NCBI GenBank assembly: GCA_900542185.1
Contig: UQMZ01000018.1
Coordinates: forward strand, 1-64,000
DNA length: 64,000 nucleotides
DNA from: an uncultured Bacteroidales bacterium
Lineage (GTDB): Bacteria > Bacteroidota > Bacteroidia > Bacteroidales > Muribaculaceae
Direction of reading: 5' to 3'
Shown here: in pieces, positions 25,746-33,460 of the stretch
How the letters are laid out: every line of letters begins with the position of its first letter
How positions within the stretch are numbered: position 1 is the first letter of the stretch
Made by a program: the position numbers and the translations under genes
The notes under the pieces: generated by a model
What the model was told of the DNA's origin: nothing
Databases searched by the model: none
What the model saw: only the letters and a program-made list of their open reading frames with translations

Positions 25746-26891
25746 TCAGTCCTCGCTATTCTCCGACAACTGCTCCAGCGTTGATTCTATCTGCTCGATA
25801 GAAGGCAGGGAACTCTTTATCTCTTTGGGAATAAGTTTGGACAACTCGTATTGAGATATTCCGAGAGGAAGATTGTATGCCTCTAATGAATATTGAGCCT
25901 CGATGTTGTCTTTGTCCTTGCAAATCAACAATCCGATGGTAGGATTGTCGTATTCAGTCTTAAGCTGATGATTGACTGCCGTAACATAAAGACCTAATTG
26001 TCCGAGATGGGATGCCTCGAATGAACCCGTTTTCAACTCCACACAGCAATAAGCGTGTATGCGGGTGTTGTAAAACAGAAGGTCGATGAAGATTTCTTTT
26101 TCGCCTACCTGCAGTCGATACTGTCTTCCCATGTAGGCGAATCCTGTACCCAGTTCAACAAGGAATTTCGTCACATTGGCGACAAGAGCGTCCTCAAGTT
26201 CCCGCTCGTTATAGTCTTCCGTCATCGCCAGGAAATTGAACACGTATGGGTCTTTGGTGGTCTGTTGGGCAAGATCACTTTGCAGAGCCGGAAGCGTCTT
26301 GCTGAAATTGGTAATAGCTTTCGCCTGACGCTCGTATAAGTCCGTGCCGAGAAAATTCAACAGCACATCGCGGCCCCAGCTATTCTCTATCACCTTACGG
26401 ACAAAGAAAAGAGCCTTTTTCACATCCCCTTTGCATTTATCGATGATACGCTGCTGGTGGAACCATGGTATGGAACATATTTCAGCAATCAAATCATCCG
26501 CACCTTGCGGATATTTTGTAGATTTGAAATCTTCTACGCCTCGTAGAAGATTTGTAGGAGCAGATTCTTCTACAGCGTGTAGAAGATTTTCAATGTGCTG
26601 AGAATAAAGCTGGTAGAAGCGATACATATACCGGATATTACCTTCTGAAAAGCCTTTTTCGCCAGGCATTTCAGACCTCAAATCGTGACTAAGAGTTTTA
26701 TAGAATCCGGTACCGTACGTATTAGCATACTGTTTGTCGGCGATGTCGCGCCCCAGACTCCAATAGTATTCCAACAGTGTGCGGTTGGCATCTACGGAGG
26801 CTTTAAGACGGGCGGAGAGGTACCGTTGCTTGAGTTCCTTAACCCAACTACGGTACTCTTTATTCTTAGAGAGTGTCAAATCCTGTGTCAT
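25746..26891 (-). CDS. YhcG/DUF1016-type PD-(D/E)XK nuclease-fold protein
   Basis: This 381-residue protein has the DUF1016 N-terminal helical domain (YYWSLGRDIADKQ, FSEGNIRYMYRFYQLY) and a C-terminal nuclease-like domain. IFIDLLFYNTRIHAYCCVELKT supplies the D...E-x-K triad at about residues 273-293. Biological role is not established; relatives occur beside restriction systems and alone. The region at about residues 101-128 contains a repeated motif (NLLHAVEESA, NLLRGVEDF), encoded by two DNA hairpins at 26527-26553 and 26566-26586. The gene is AT-richer than its neighbours and appears to have a leaderless promoter. Confidence 0.8.
   Translation of the reverse strand: MTQDLTLSKNKEYRSWVKELKQRYLSARLKASVDANRTLLEYYWSLGRDIADKQYANTYGTGFYKTLSHDLRSEMPGEKGFSEGNIRYMYRFYQLYSQHIENLLHAVEESAPTNLLRGVEDFKSTKYPQGADDLIAEICSIPWFHQQRIIDKCKGDVKKALFFVRKVIENSWGRDVLLNFLGTDLYERQAKAITNFSKTLPALQSDLAQQTTKDPYVFNFLAMTEDYNERELEDALVANVTKFLVELGTGFAYMGRQYRLQVGEKEIFIDLLFYNTRIHAYCCVELKTGSFEASHLGQLGLYVTAVNHQLKTEYDNPTIGLLICKDKDNIEAQYSLEAYNLPLGISQYELSKLIPKEIKSSLPSIEQIESTLEQLSENSED
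26527..26586. repeat. Twin palindromes inside the YhcG-type gene
   Basis: AAATCTTCTACG (26527-26538) pairs with CGTAGAAGATTT (26542-26553), and TCTTCTACA (26566-26574) with TGTAGAAGA (26578-26586). Both have 3-base loops and a shared TCTTCTAC arm, and lie within coding sequence. Confidence 0.8.
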
Positions 26892-26895
26892 AACA

Positions 26896-26929
26896 CAAAA
26901 TTACTAATTATTCTTCGATTATCAGCAAA
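26896..26929 (-). promoter_or_regulatory. Predicted promoter of the YhcG-type gene
   Basis: On the minus strand TAATTTTG (26903-26896) lies four bases before the ATG at 26891. The best upstream element is TTTG at 26929-26926 with a slightly long 22-base spacer. Confidence 0.5.
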
Positions 26930-26998
26930 TTCCAACAGCTTTAATCAAGAAAATTAAAAGTTTAATCAAGGAAACCAACAAGCCTTTTGTTCAGGTTG

Positions 26999-27529
26999 TT
27001 ATACCTCGTACATCCGGAGGAAGCGGGCCACGGTGGTGTCTATCTCGTGGCGGTTCTCCAACTCGTCGCCGTTAAAGCGGATACAGGCCTGCGAATAATA
27101 TTGCCGACGCCCGGCGAGTCCGGCGTTTACCGCCTCCAACAGCTCCTCGGGTTTCTTGTCGGCCATCAGCGGACGACGCGCGCGGTTGATGACGAGCCGC
27201 TGCACTATTCGTTCGGGGGTGGCTTCAAGCCATACCGTCACGCCACGCTCGTTCATCTTGGCCATGTTGTCGTTGAAGCAGGGCGTTCCGCCGCCACATG
27301 CCACCACCACATCCTCCATATAGGAAATCTCGTCAAGCATCCGGCTCTCTATATCGCGGAAACCGGCCTCGCCTCGCTCTGCGAACAGTTCCTTGATTGT
27401 CTTGCGGTAACGCTGCTCTATCCGGAAGTCCATGTCTATGAATTCGCGATCCAAAGCACGGGCCAGCGCGCGGCCCAACGTGGTCTTGCCACATGCCATA
27501 TATCCGAGTATGAACACAGGAGGTTTCAT
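26999..27529 (-). CDS. aroK: Shikimate kinase
   Basis: This enzyme phosphorylates shikimate at O3 in the aromatic amino acid pathway. The 176-residue protein has the P-loop GYMACGKTT (residues 8-16), the shikimate-binding DMDFRIEQR (about 33-41), and VACGGGTPC (about 77-85). The lid arginine region is NRARRPLM near 120. Length is normal. Its ATG overlaps the stop of the DUF2752 gene (ATGA at 27529-27526), so it is translationally coupled as last gene of a five-gene operon. Confidence 0.95.
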   Translation of the reverse strand: MKPPVFILGYMACGKTTLGRALARALDREFIDMDFRIEQRYRKTIKELFAERGEAGFRDIESRMLDEISYMEDVVVACGGGTPCFNDNMAKMNERGVTVWLEATPERIVQRLVINRARRPLMADKKPEELLEAVNAGLAGRRQYYSQACIRFNGDELENRHEIDTTVARFLRMYEV

Positions 27530-27918
27530 ATAAATATCTTATCAGAGTTGCTCATTATAAACCATATCACGATTGCCGCGGACACCACTATAATGACAGG
27601 CACGGAGTTGAGCCGTGCATACAGTTTCGGCCTCCTCGTGCGGTTGAATTCGGAGAATGTCCAGAGTGCCATCAGCGGCAACAGACATACCACCAATGCG
27701 TTATAATTCCAGGCATCGGCCACTCGACCGTGAAGCAGGGCGTGTATGGCGCGCTGCGAGCCACAGCCGGGACAGTTCCAGCCCGTCAGGGCATGAAACA
27801 TACACTTGGGCATCCACGGCAGCTCGGGATCGAATATGGCGTAAAACAAAACAATGACCGTGACTCCCGCAATGAGAGCCACAGTCAGTATGTTACGCGA
27901 TTTTCCAGTACTGCGCAT
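27526..27918 (-). CDS. DUF2752 membrane protein
   Basis: This 130-residue membrane protein has three predicted helices. The defining motif of the family, TGWNCPGCGSQRAIHALLHG, is at about residues 46-65. Function is unknown. The start at 27918 (MRSTGKSRNIL) shares one base with the stop of the CD225 gene (TGATG). A longer frame reading back into that gene has no support. Pairing of DUF2752 and CD225 genes is, as I recall, common in Bacteroidales. Confidence 0.85.
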   Translation of the reverse strand: MRSTGKSRNILTVALIAGVTVIVLFYAIFDPELPWMPKCMFHALTGWNCPGCGSQRAIHALLHGRVADAWNYNALVVCLLPLMALWTFSEFNRTRRPKLYARLNSVPVIIVVSAAIVIWFIMSNSDKIFI

Positions 27919-28649
27919 CACATCGCAGCGCTCAGGAACATCAGCGGAGTGTACAGCGAATTGGTGATGATGCTCAGCACAATGGAAGCTATGATCCATA
28001 TCTGGGCGCGGTTCGAAGCCTTCTCGGCACCGGCTTCATCACCGACGAAGTACCGGCTGCTGACCTGTGTGCTGAACACTATCGCCACGATACCGGCGGG
28101 CATACAGCAGAAAATGGTGGCCAGTATGGCCCACAGCAGATACGACTTGGGCATGGGCTTGCGCTCGGCCGGAGCGGACGCCGGATTGCCCTGAGACATT
28201 GCCGACGGTGCCGGATTGAAGTATGCCGGCTGTGGCTCGGGCGCCTGGGTCTGTGCCTGAGGTTGCTCGGGTTCCCCCGCTTCTGCCGGCATGGGCGGAG
28301 GGGTCTGTGCCTTTACGGCAAAATCCTCACGCAGCGTATGCGCCCAACGGCGTTCGGGTCCGTATTCGGGACACTCCACGTTGAGGCGGCGCGTGGCGTC
28401 GGTCACGCTTTCTCCTTCGCTTATGACCATGTACGGCACACCGAATCCTTCCGGAAGGCTCTGCGTGTAGTTCTCAAGTATCAGGAACTCCACGCCCTCC
28501 TGCTTCAGCGCGTCGGCCAGTCGCTCCGGGTTCATGGCCAGGGACTCGGGTACCATTCCGATGCGGTAACGGCTTCCCCGGTTCAGCGTGTCCATCATCT
28601 CGGTTGCCACCGGTGCCGACCCGCTCGTCAATATCGCTATCCTTTTCAC
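27918..28649 (-). CDS. CD225/dispanin-type membrane protein with Rossmann-like N-terminal domain
   Basis: This 243-residue protein has three parts. Residues 1-100 (KRIAILTSGSAPVATEMMDT) resemble the start of a formyltransferase-like Rossmann fold. Residues 110-160 are a proline/alanine/glutamine-rich linker. The C-terminus is a two-helix CD225 domain (SYLLWAILATIFCCMPAGIV, then IVFSTQVSSRY). CD225 proteins in vertebrates include interferon-induced IFITM; bacterial roles are unknown. The motif CCMP-x-GIVAIV-x-ST-V is well conserved. It lies 15 bases after tyrS. Confidence 0.82.
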   Translation of the reverse strand: MKRIAILTSGSAPVATEMMDTLNRGSRYRIGMVPESLAMNPERLADALKQEGVEFLILENYTQSLPEGFGVPYMVISEGESVTDATRRLNVECPEYGPERRWAHTLREDFAVKAQTPPPMPAEAGEPEQPQAQTQAPEPQPAYFNPAPSAMSQGNPASAPAERKPMPKSYLLWAILATIFCCMPAGIVAIVFSTQVSSRYFVGDEAGAEKASNRAQIWIIASIVLSIITNSLYTPLMFLSAAM

Positions 28650-28664
28650 TCTGTTTACTCTTTT

Positions 28665-29957
28665 TTACTGTGCCTTAAGCAGGTAATGGTTCTTTTTGCC
28701 TTTCTGCACGTGGATGTACTTGCCGCCAAGCAGTGCGTCCTTGCCTATCACGGCGTTGGGATCGGTCACCTTCTCCTTGTTGACCGACACGCCGCCCTGC
28801 TGTATCATCTTGCGCGCCTCCCCCTTGCTGGGGAACACCTGTGACTTGACAGCCACGAGGTCAATCAGAGGCACTCCGGCCTCAAGGTCGCCCAGGGCGA
28901 TGTCGAACATCGGCACTCCCTCAAACACCTCGAGCAGTGTCTTTTCGTCCACGTTGTGCAGGGCCTCGGCGGCCTTGGGGCTGAACAGTATCTCGCTGGC
29001 AGCTACGGCACTGTTGTATGCCTCCTCGCTGTGCACCATCTCGGTCAGTTCCTTGGCCAGCCGCTTCTGCATGGGACGCGCGCCGGGGTTGGCGGCGTGT
29101 TCCTCGGCAAGAGCCTGAATCTCCTCTTGGCTCAGGAAAGTGAATATCTTCAGGTATTTCTCGGCGTCTTCGTCGCTGACGTTCAGCCAGAACTGATAGA
29201 ACTTGTAGGGCGACGTGCGCTCGGGGTCGAGCCAGATGTTTCCGCTCTCGGTCTTGCCGAATTTGCCGCCGTCGGCCTTGGTGATCAGCGGGCAGGTCAG
29301 GGCGTAAGCCTCGCCGCCGAGCTTGCGGCGTATCAGCTCCGTACCGGTGGTGATATTGCCCCACTGGTCCGAACCGCCGAGCTGCAGACGGCAGTTGCGG
29401 TCCTTATAAAGCGTATAGTAGTCGAATCCCTGCAGCAGCTGGTAGGTGAACTCGGTGAAGCTCAGTCCGTCGCGGGCCTCGCCGTTGAGACGTTTCTGCA
29501 CCGAATCCTTGGCCATCATGTAGTTCACCGTTATGTGCTTGCCTATCTCGCGGGCGAAATCCAGGAATGTCACGTCCTTGGTCCAGTCGTAGTTGTTCAC
29601 CATCTCGGCGCGGTTGGGCGCGTCGCTGTCGAAATCCAGGAATTTCTTCAGCTGATTCTTGATTGCCTCCTGGTTGTGGCGCAGAGTCTTCTCGTCAAGC
29701 AGGTTGCGCTCGGCCGATTTGCCCGAAGGGTCGCCGATCATGCCGGTAGCGCCGCCCACCAACACCAATGGCTTGTGGCCGCAACGCTGGAAATGACGCA
29801 GCATCATCACGCCGCACAGATGGCCGATATGCAGCGAATCCGCCGTCGGGTCTATGCCTAAGTATGCGGTGGTCATACCTTTTTTCAGTTCTTCGTCAGT
29901 ACCGGGCATTACTGTATGTACCATGCCTCGCCATGTCAGTTCCTGTATGAAGTCCAT
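28665..29957 (-). CDS. tyrS: Tyrosyl-tRNA synthetase
   Basis: This class I synthetase charges tRNA-Tyr. The 430-residue protein has the HIGH-type motif ADSLHIGHL (about 37-45), and the substrate segment YQLLQGFDYYTLY (about 167-179). QLGGSDQWGNITTG follows at about 192-205. The KMSKS-type loop is represented by KFGKTESG (about 232-239). A C-terminal S4-like RNA-binding domain (LVAVKSQVFPSKGEARKMI) follows. The length is normal. It is second in an operon behind an M28 lipoprotein gene, with a 33-base gap. Confidence 0.95.
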   Translation of the reverse strand: MDFIQELTWRGMVHTVMPGTDEELKKGMTTAYLGIDPTADSLHIGHLCGVMMLRHFQRCGHKPLVLVGGATGMIGDPSGKSAERNLLDEKTLRHNQEAIKNQLKKFLDFDSDAPNRAEMVNNYDWTKDVTFLDFAREIGKHITVNYMMAKDSVQKRLNGEARDGLSFTEFTYQLLQGFDYYTLYKDRNCRLQLGGSDQWGNITTGTELIRRKLGGEAYALTCPLITKADGGKFGKTESGNIWLDPERTSPYKFYQFWLNVSDEDAEKYLKIFTFLSQEEIQALAEEHAANPGARPMQKRLAKELTEMVHSEEAYNSAVAASEILFSPKAAEALHNVDEKTLLEVFEGVPMFDIALGDLEAGVPLIDLVAVKSQVFPSKGEARKMIQQGGVSVNKEKVTDPNAVIGKDALLGGKYIHVQKGKKNHYLLKAQ

Positions 29958-29990
29958 TGTCGTATTCTTATGTCGTTTGTTATTATTCGG

Positions 29991-30980
29991 TTATTTATAT
30001 ATGAATTGCAGCAGCGACTGACCCACTGCCTTTAGCGTGGTCTTGTCGATGTTGCCGATATTGTCGCTTACGGTATGCCATGTCGGATTGAATCCCTGCC
30101 GCGGGTCATAGTCTATTATGTCTATGGCCGACACACCCTGTTCTATCAGCTTCACATGGTCGTCGGTCACCGCGCCGCCCATGGTCTGCGGGAAATACGA
30201 GGCATATCCGGCCGCGCCGGCCGCCTGACGGAACTGCGCGTTCAGTTCCGGTGCCGCCTGCTGGGAGAAATACTCGTAGGGAAACCGTGCGTTGCGTCCA
30301 CCCACCATATCGAGCAGTATAGCCTTGGCCGGACGCCAGCCCTTGGCGTCCATGTTGTCGGCGAAATATTTCGCGCCCATTGCCCAGGAATCATCCTGAT
30401 TGTCCGTGCCATAATCCTCAGCGTCCACAAATAGAATGTCTATGCCGTAACCGGGATTTTTGATGGTGAGCTGACGTGCCGTCTCCAACAGTACAGCCAC
30501 GCCGCTTGCGCCGTCGTTGGCACCGTCTATCGGTTGCTTACGCTTAGATTCATCGGGATCCTGGTCAGCCCAGGGACGGGTGTCGTAATGTGCAAGAAGC
30601 AACAGCCGCCCCTTTTCCTTTTCCGGATTGAAACGGGCGAAGATGTTGCGCGACTGCAGCACGGTGCCGTCGAAAGCCTTGGCGTCAAAACGCTGTTCAT
30701 GTACCTGCGCGCCGCTGCGTTTCAGTTCCGCCACTAACATATCAGCCGTCTTGCGATGCGCCTCGCTGTTGGGCACACGCGGCCCGAAATCCACCTGACG
30801 TTTCAGATAAACGTATGCGCTGTCCGCATCGAATTCAGGCACGGAGGCTGTCTCGGCATCGGTCGTTTCGGAAGAGGGTGCACCGTCACCGGCCGCAGAA
30901 CCATTCCGCGCCCCGCCGCACGACACTCCGGCCATCAATATCGCCGCCGTCACCATGAATGCTCCGATAATCTTTTGCAT
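29991..30980 (-). CDS. M28-family zinc peptidase / glutaminyl cyclase-like lipoprotein
   Basis: This 329-residue lipoprotein has a lipobox AGVSC with Cys at about 21. The M28 zinc-binding signatures are LLLLAHYDTRPWADQD (about 126-141) with the H-x-D ligand pair, IDGANDGASGVAVLLE with the bridging Asp and DILFVDAEDYG with the catalytic Glu/Asp. In Bacteroidales this family includes periplasmic glutaminyl cyclases, which make N-terminal pyroglutamate on exported proteins. Aminopeptidase activity is the alternative. It is the first gene of the tyrS-aroK operon, and its predicted -7 box ends four bases before the ATG. Confidence 0.85.
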   Translation of the reverse strand: MQKIIGAFMVTAAILMAGVSCGGARNGSAAGDGAPSSETTDAETASVPEFDADSAYVYLKRQVDFGPRVPNSEAHRKTADMLVAELKRSGAQVHEQRFDAKAFDGTVLQSRNIFARFNPEKEKGRLLLLAHYDTRPWADQDPDESKRKQPIDGANDGASGVAVLLETARQLTIKNPGYGIDILFVDAEDYGTDNQDDSWAMGAKYFADNMDAKGWRPAKAILLDMVGGRNARFPYEYFSQQAAPELNAQFRQAAGAAGYASYFPQTMGGAVTDDHVKLIEQGVSAIDIIDYDPRQGFNPTWHTVSDNIGNIDKTTLKAVGQSLLQFIYK

Positions 30981-30984
30981 TCCG

Positions 30985-31015
30985 CAAATTTAACCTTTTT
31001 TCTCCAATTCTCAAA
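30985..31015 (-). promoter_or_regulatory. Predicted promoter of the M28-tyrS-aroK operon
   Basis: On the minus strand TTTG (31015-31012), 19 bases, TAAATTTG (30992-30985), then four bases and the ATG at 30980. The transcript is predicted to be leaderless. Confidence 0.7.
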
Positions 31016-31078
31016 ATCAGAACTTTGCACTTGCATGCAGTTCCATAAAGGTACTTCCTGCTTTCTCGCCATTTGACC

Positions 31079-31109
31079 TTGTTCGTCTTGATTATTTTAT
31101 GTAAATTTG
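31079..31109 (+). promoter_or_regulatory. Predicted promoter of the DUF4143 ATPase gene, within a palindrome
   Basis: TTG at 31079-31081, 20 bases, TAAATTTG at 31102-31109. The -7 box lies inside the left arm of the inverted repeat at 31098-31132, so a protein bound to the palindrome would block it. Confidence 0.55.
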
Positions 31110-31132
31110 CAGTGGTATTGCAAATTTGCATA
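31098..31132. repeat. Inverted repeat upstream of DUF4143 gene
   Basis: TATGTAAATTTGCA (31098-31111) and TGCAAATTTGCATA (31119-31132) are complementary except at one position, with a 7-base loop. The same unit recurs after the gene at 32325-32367. Confidence 0.85.
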
Positions 31133-31145
31133 ATATAGAGAGTGT

Positions 31146-32300
31146 ATGGACGGGAATTTTATTACAAGGACTATTGCGGAGGCGGTCGTTGAGGCGGCTC
31201 AGTACTTCCCTGTCGTGACGCTGACGGGGCCTCGGCAGTCGGGCAAATCGACTCTGCTGAGACATCTGTTCAAGGATCTGCCCTATTATTCAATGGAAGA
31301 TCCTGACATTAGACAGCTGGCAATTTCCGATCCACGGGGATTTCTTGCACAATTCCAGAACGGTGTCATCATCGACGAGGTGCAGCATGTGCCGGAACTT
31401 CTTTCATATATACAAGGTATAGTCGACGAGAATCCGCAGCGAAAGTTCTACCTAACAGGCAGTTCGCAGTTTGGATTGCTGCATTCCGTGTCACAGTCTT
31501 TGGCGGGGCGCTCTGCAGTATTTGAGTTGCTGCCATTATCATTGGGGGAGATCACCGGGCTTGATCAGGGTGATTCTGCCAATGACCTGATGTATAAAGG
31601 GTTCTATCCCGCTATCTGGAGCGGCAAGAACTTGCCGAAGTTTCTATATCCTGCTTACGTCAAGACATACATAGAACGTGATGTCCGCAATATACTGTCA
31701 ATAAAAGACCTCGACACCTTCCAGCGATTCATCAAGCTATGTGCCGCTCGCATCGGTAGTATTTTCAACGCTTCGGAACTGTCTAACGAACTTGGAGTGG
31801 CATCGAATACCATCAACTCATGGCTATCGGTGCTCCAGGCATCGTACATAGTATATATGCTGCCTCCTTTCTATACGAATACACGCAAACGCCTGACAAA
31901 AAGCCCAAAACTATATTTCACAGACTGCGGTCTGGCTGCCTATCTGCTGGATATCGACTCTGCCGACACCATGAACCGCGACAAAATGCGCGGACACCTG
32001 TTTGAGAATATGGTGATAATGGATTTTCTAAAGAAAAGGTATAATTCCGGTCAGAACGGCGGATTATATTTCTACCGCGACTCTAACGGCAATGAGGTTG
32101 ATCTGTTGGTAAAAGACGGCAGCGGTTATGACTGTTATGAAATCAAGTCATCGGCCACATTCCATCCCGACTTTGCCAAGGGATTGAATAATTTCGAAAA
32201 GGCATTTCCCGAACTGATTCACAAAAAGTCCATAATCTATTCAGGCCAGACTCTCCCCTCTGTCGGCTACACCTCCATTATCAATTACCGAGAATATTAA
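31146..32300 (+). CDS. AAA-type ATPase with DUF4143 C-terminal domain
   Basis: This 384-residue protein has an N-terminal ATPase with Walker A GPRQSGKSTLL (about 28-38), Walker B GVIIDEVQHVPELL (about 77-90) and sensor FYLTGSSQFGL. A winged-helix part follows, then the DUF4143 nuclease-like domain with NGNEVDLLVKDG and YEIKSS near residue 320. Such proteins are very common in Bacteroidales, often in many copies, and their role is unsettled. The gene stands alone, is AT-rich compared with the region and is bracketed by matching palindromes. The last 22 bases, including the stop, are imperfectly duplicated after the gene. Confidence 0.88.
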   Translation: MDGNFITRTIAEAVVEAAQYFPVVTLTGPRQSGKSTLLRHLFKDLPYYSMEDPDIRQLAISDPRGFLAQFQNGVIIDEVQHVPELLSYIQGIVDENPQRKFYLTGSSQFGLLHSVSQSLAGRSAVFELLPLSLGEITGLDQGDSANDLMYKGFYPAIWSGKNLPKFLYPAYVKTYIERDVRNILSIKDLDTFQRFIKLCAARIGSIFNASELSNELGVASNTINSWLSVLQASYIVYMLPPFYTNTRKRLTKSPKLYFTDCGLAAYLLDIDSADTMNRDKMRGHLFENMVIMDFLKKRYNSGQNGGLYFYRDSNGNEVDLLVKDGSGYDCYEIKSSATFHPDFAKGLNNFEKAFPELIHKKSIIYSGQTLPSVGYTSIINYREY

Positions 32301-32324
32301 TATCAATTACCGGGAATGTTAATG
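32281..32324 (+). repeat. 22-base tandem duplication across the DUF4143 stop codon
   Basis: 32281-32302 and 32303-32324 are the same 22-base unit with three A/G differences. The first copy contains the stop codon. Confidence 0.8.
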
Positions 32325-32367
32325 ATTTTATGCAAATTTGCAACAACGCTGCAAATTTGCATAAAAT
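32325..32367. repeat. Inverted repeat downstream of DUF4143 gene
   Basis: Perfect 18-bp arms at 32325-32342 and 32350-32367 (core TATGCAAATTTGCA) surround a 7-base loop. It is near-identical to the upstream repeat at 31098-31132 and may also help terminate transcription. Confidence 0.9.
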
Positions 32368-32481
32368 ATATTCCCGATTTCCAAGAAGATGGTCCTGAAA
32401 AGGACAATCTATGCTATCCGGTTAAAAATTTTAGAAAGGTTTAGGATTGTTTGAGGAAACGCTCCCTTATATATATTACAC

Positions 32482-32499
32482 TTTAGCTATAAAGCTAAA
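32482..32499. promoter_or_regulatory. Small inverted repeat upstream of rbsK
   Basis: TTTAGCT-ATAA-AGCTAAA is a perfect 7-bp inverted repeat 53 bases before the ribokinase start. ACTATAAAC then occurs twice just downstream. It could be an operator; no convincing promoter match was found beside it. The rest of the 251-base gap (32301-32551) holds only the repeats already listed. Confidence 0.35.
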
Positions 32500-32551
32500 A
32501 TAAGTTGTAAAGCGGAACTATAAACCTTAAACTATAAACTATACCTTAATC

Positions 32552-33460
32552 ATGAAAATAACCGTCATCGGGAGTTCCAATATTGATATGATATCGAACG
32601 TTCGTCAGTTGCCCGGAGCGGGGGAGACCGTTCTTGGAGGCCGGTTCATGCAGGCGTACGGAGGCAAAGGGGCGAATCAGGCTGTGGCCGCCTCACGTCT
32701 CGGAGCAGATGTAACGTTCATCTCGGCCGTAGGCGATGATTCGTTCGGCACAGAACAGATACGACATTTTGTGTCCGAGGGAATGTCAACCGACGGCATC
32801 TCCACAATCAAAGGAGAACATAGCGGTGTGGCACTGATAATGGTGGACAGCCATGGCGAGAACTCAATCTCCGTATGCCCCGGCGCCAACGCGGCTCTGG
32901 ATGTGGATCTGCTGGACAGTCACCGGAACATGATTCAAGACGCCGATGTGGTATTGATGCAAGGCGAGATACCTTACGCCACGGTGAAGCATGCCGCAAG
33001 GATAGCCCGGGATGCGGGTGCATCGGTAATCTATAATCCGGCCCCGGTCGGTCCGGTAGACAGCGGGATGTACGCCATGACCGACGTCATGATTCTGAAT
33101 CAGACTGAAGCCAGTCAGCTTACAGGCATATCCGATGACTACAAAACAGCAGCCGAAACCATCCGCTCGCGCGGAGTGAACACCGTCATCGTTACACTTG
33201 GAACGGAGGGGAGTTACGCGCTGACTCAAGAAGATGAATATTTTGTACCGTCCTTCAAGGTCAAGGCAGTCGATACCGTCGGCGCAGGCGACACCTACTG
33301 CGGCGCAATAGCAGTGGAATATGCTCATCACAAGAACCTAAACCGCGATTCGCTTGAGTTTGCTTCCGCAGCATCGGCCCTGTCGGTCACTAAGCATGGA
33401 GCTCAGCCCTCCATACCCTTTCGGGAGGATGTTCTCGATTTCTTATCGAAACAGAAATGA
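32552..33460 (+). CDS. rbsK: Ribokinase (PfkB family)
   Basis: This enzyme phosphorylates ribose to ribose 5-phosphate. The 302-residue protein shows the PfkB motifs GGKGANQAVAASRLGADVTF (about 38-57) and DTVGAGDTYCGAIAVEY (about 237-253), the latter with the catalytic Asp. Asn/Asp substrate residues are at SSNIDM near the start. Length is right for RbsK. It is first in an operon with a nucleoside hydrolase (4-base overlap) and a ribose-type permease, which supports ribose as the substrate. Confidence 0.9.
   Translation: MKITVIGSSNIDMISNVRQLPGAGETVLGGRFMQAYGGKGANQAVAASRLGADVTFISAVGDDSFGTEQIRHFVSEGMSTDGISTIKGEHSGVALIMVDSHGENSISVCPGANAALDVDLLDSHRNMIQDADVVLMQGEIPYATVKHAARIARDAGASVIYNPAPVGPVDSGMYAMTDVMILNQTEASQLTGISDDYKTAAETIRSRGVNTVIVTLGTEGSYALTQEDEYFVPSFKVKAVDTVGAGDTYCGAIAVEYAHHKNLNRDSLEFASAASALSVTKHGAQPSIPFREDVLDFLSKQK

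Noticed and set aside
27919..27999. Longer DUF2752 protein starting at 27999
   Set aside because: The extra 27 residues overlap the end of the CD225 gene out of frame and are not hydrophobic or conserved in type. The TGATG junction at 27920-27916 is the natural start.
25746..32300. Antiphage defence island made of the YhcG-type and DUF4143 genes
   Set aside because: The two genes are separated by a housekeeping operon and neither has a recognised defence partner beside it. No restriction, CRISPR or toxin genes are seen.
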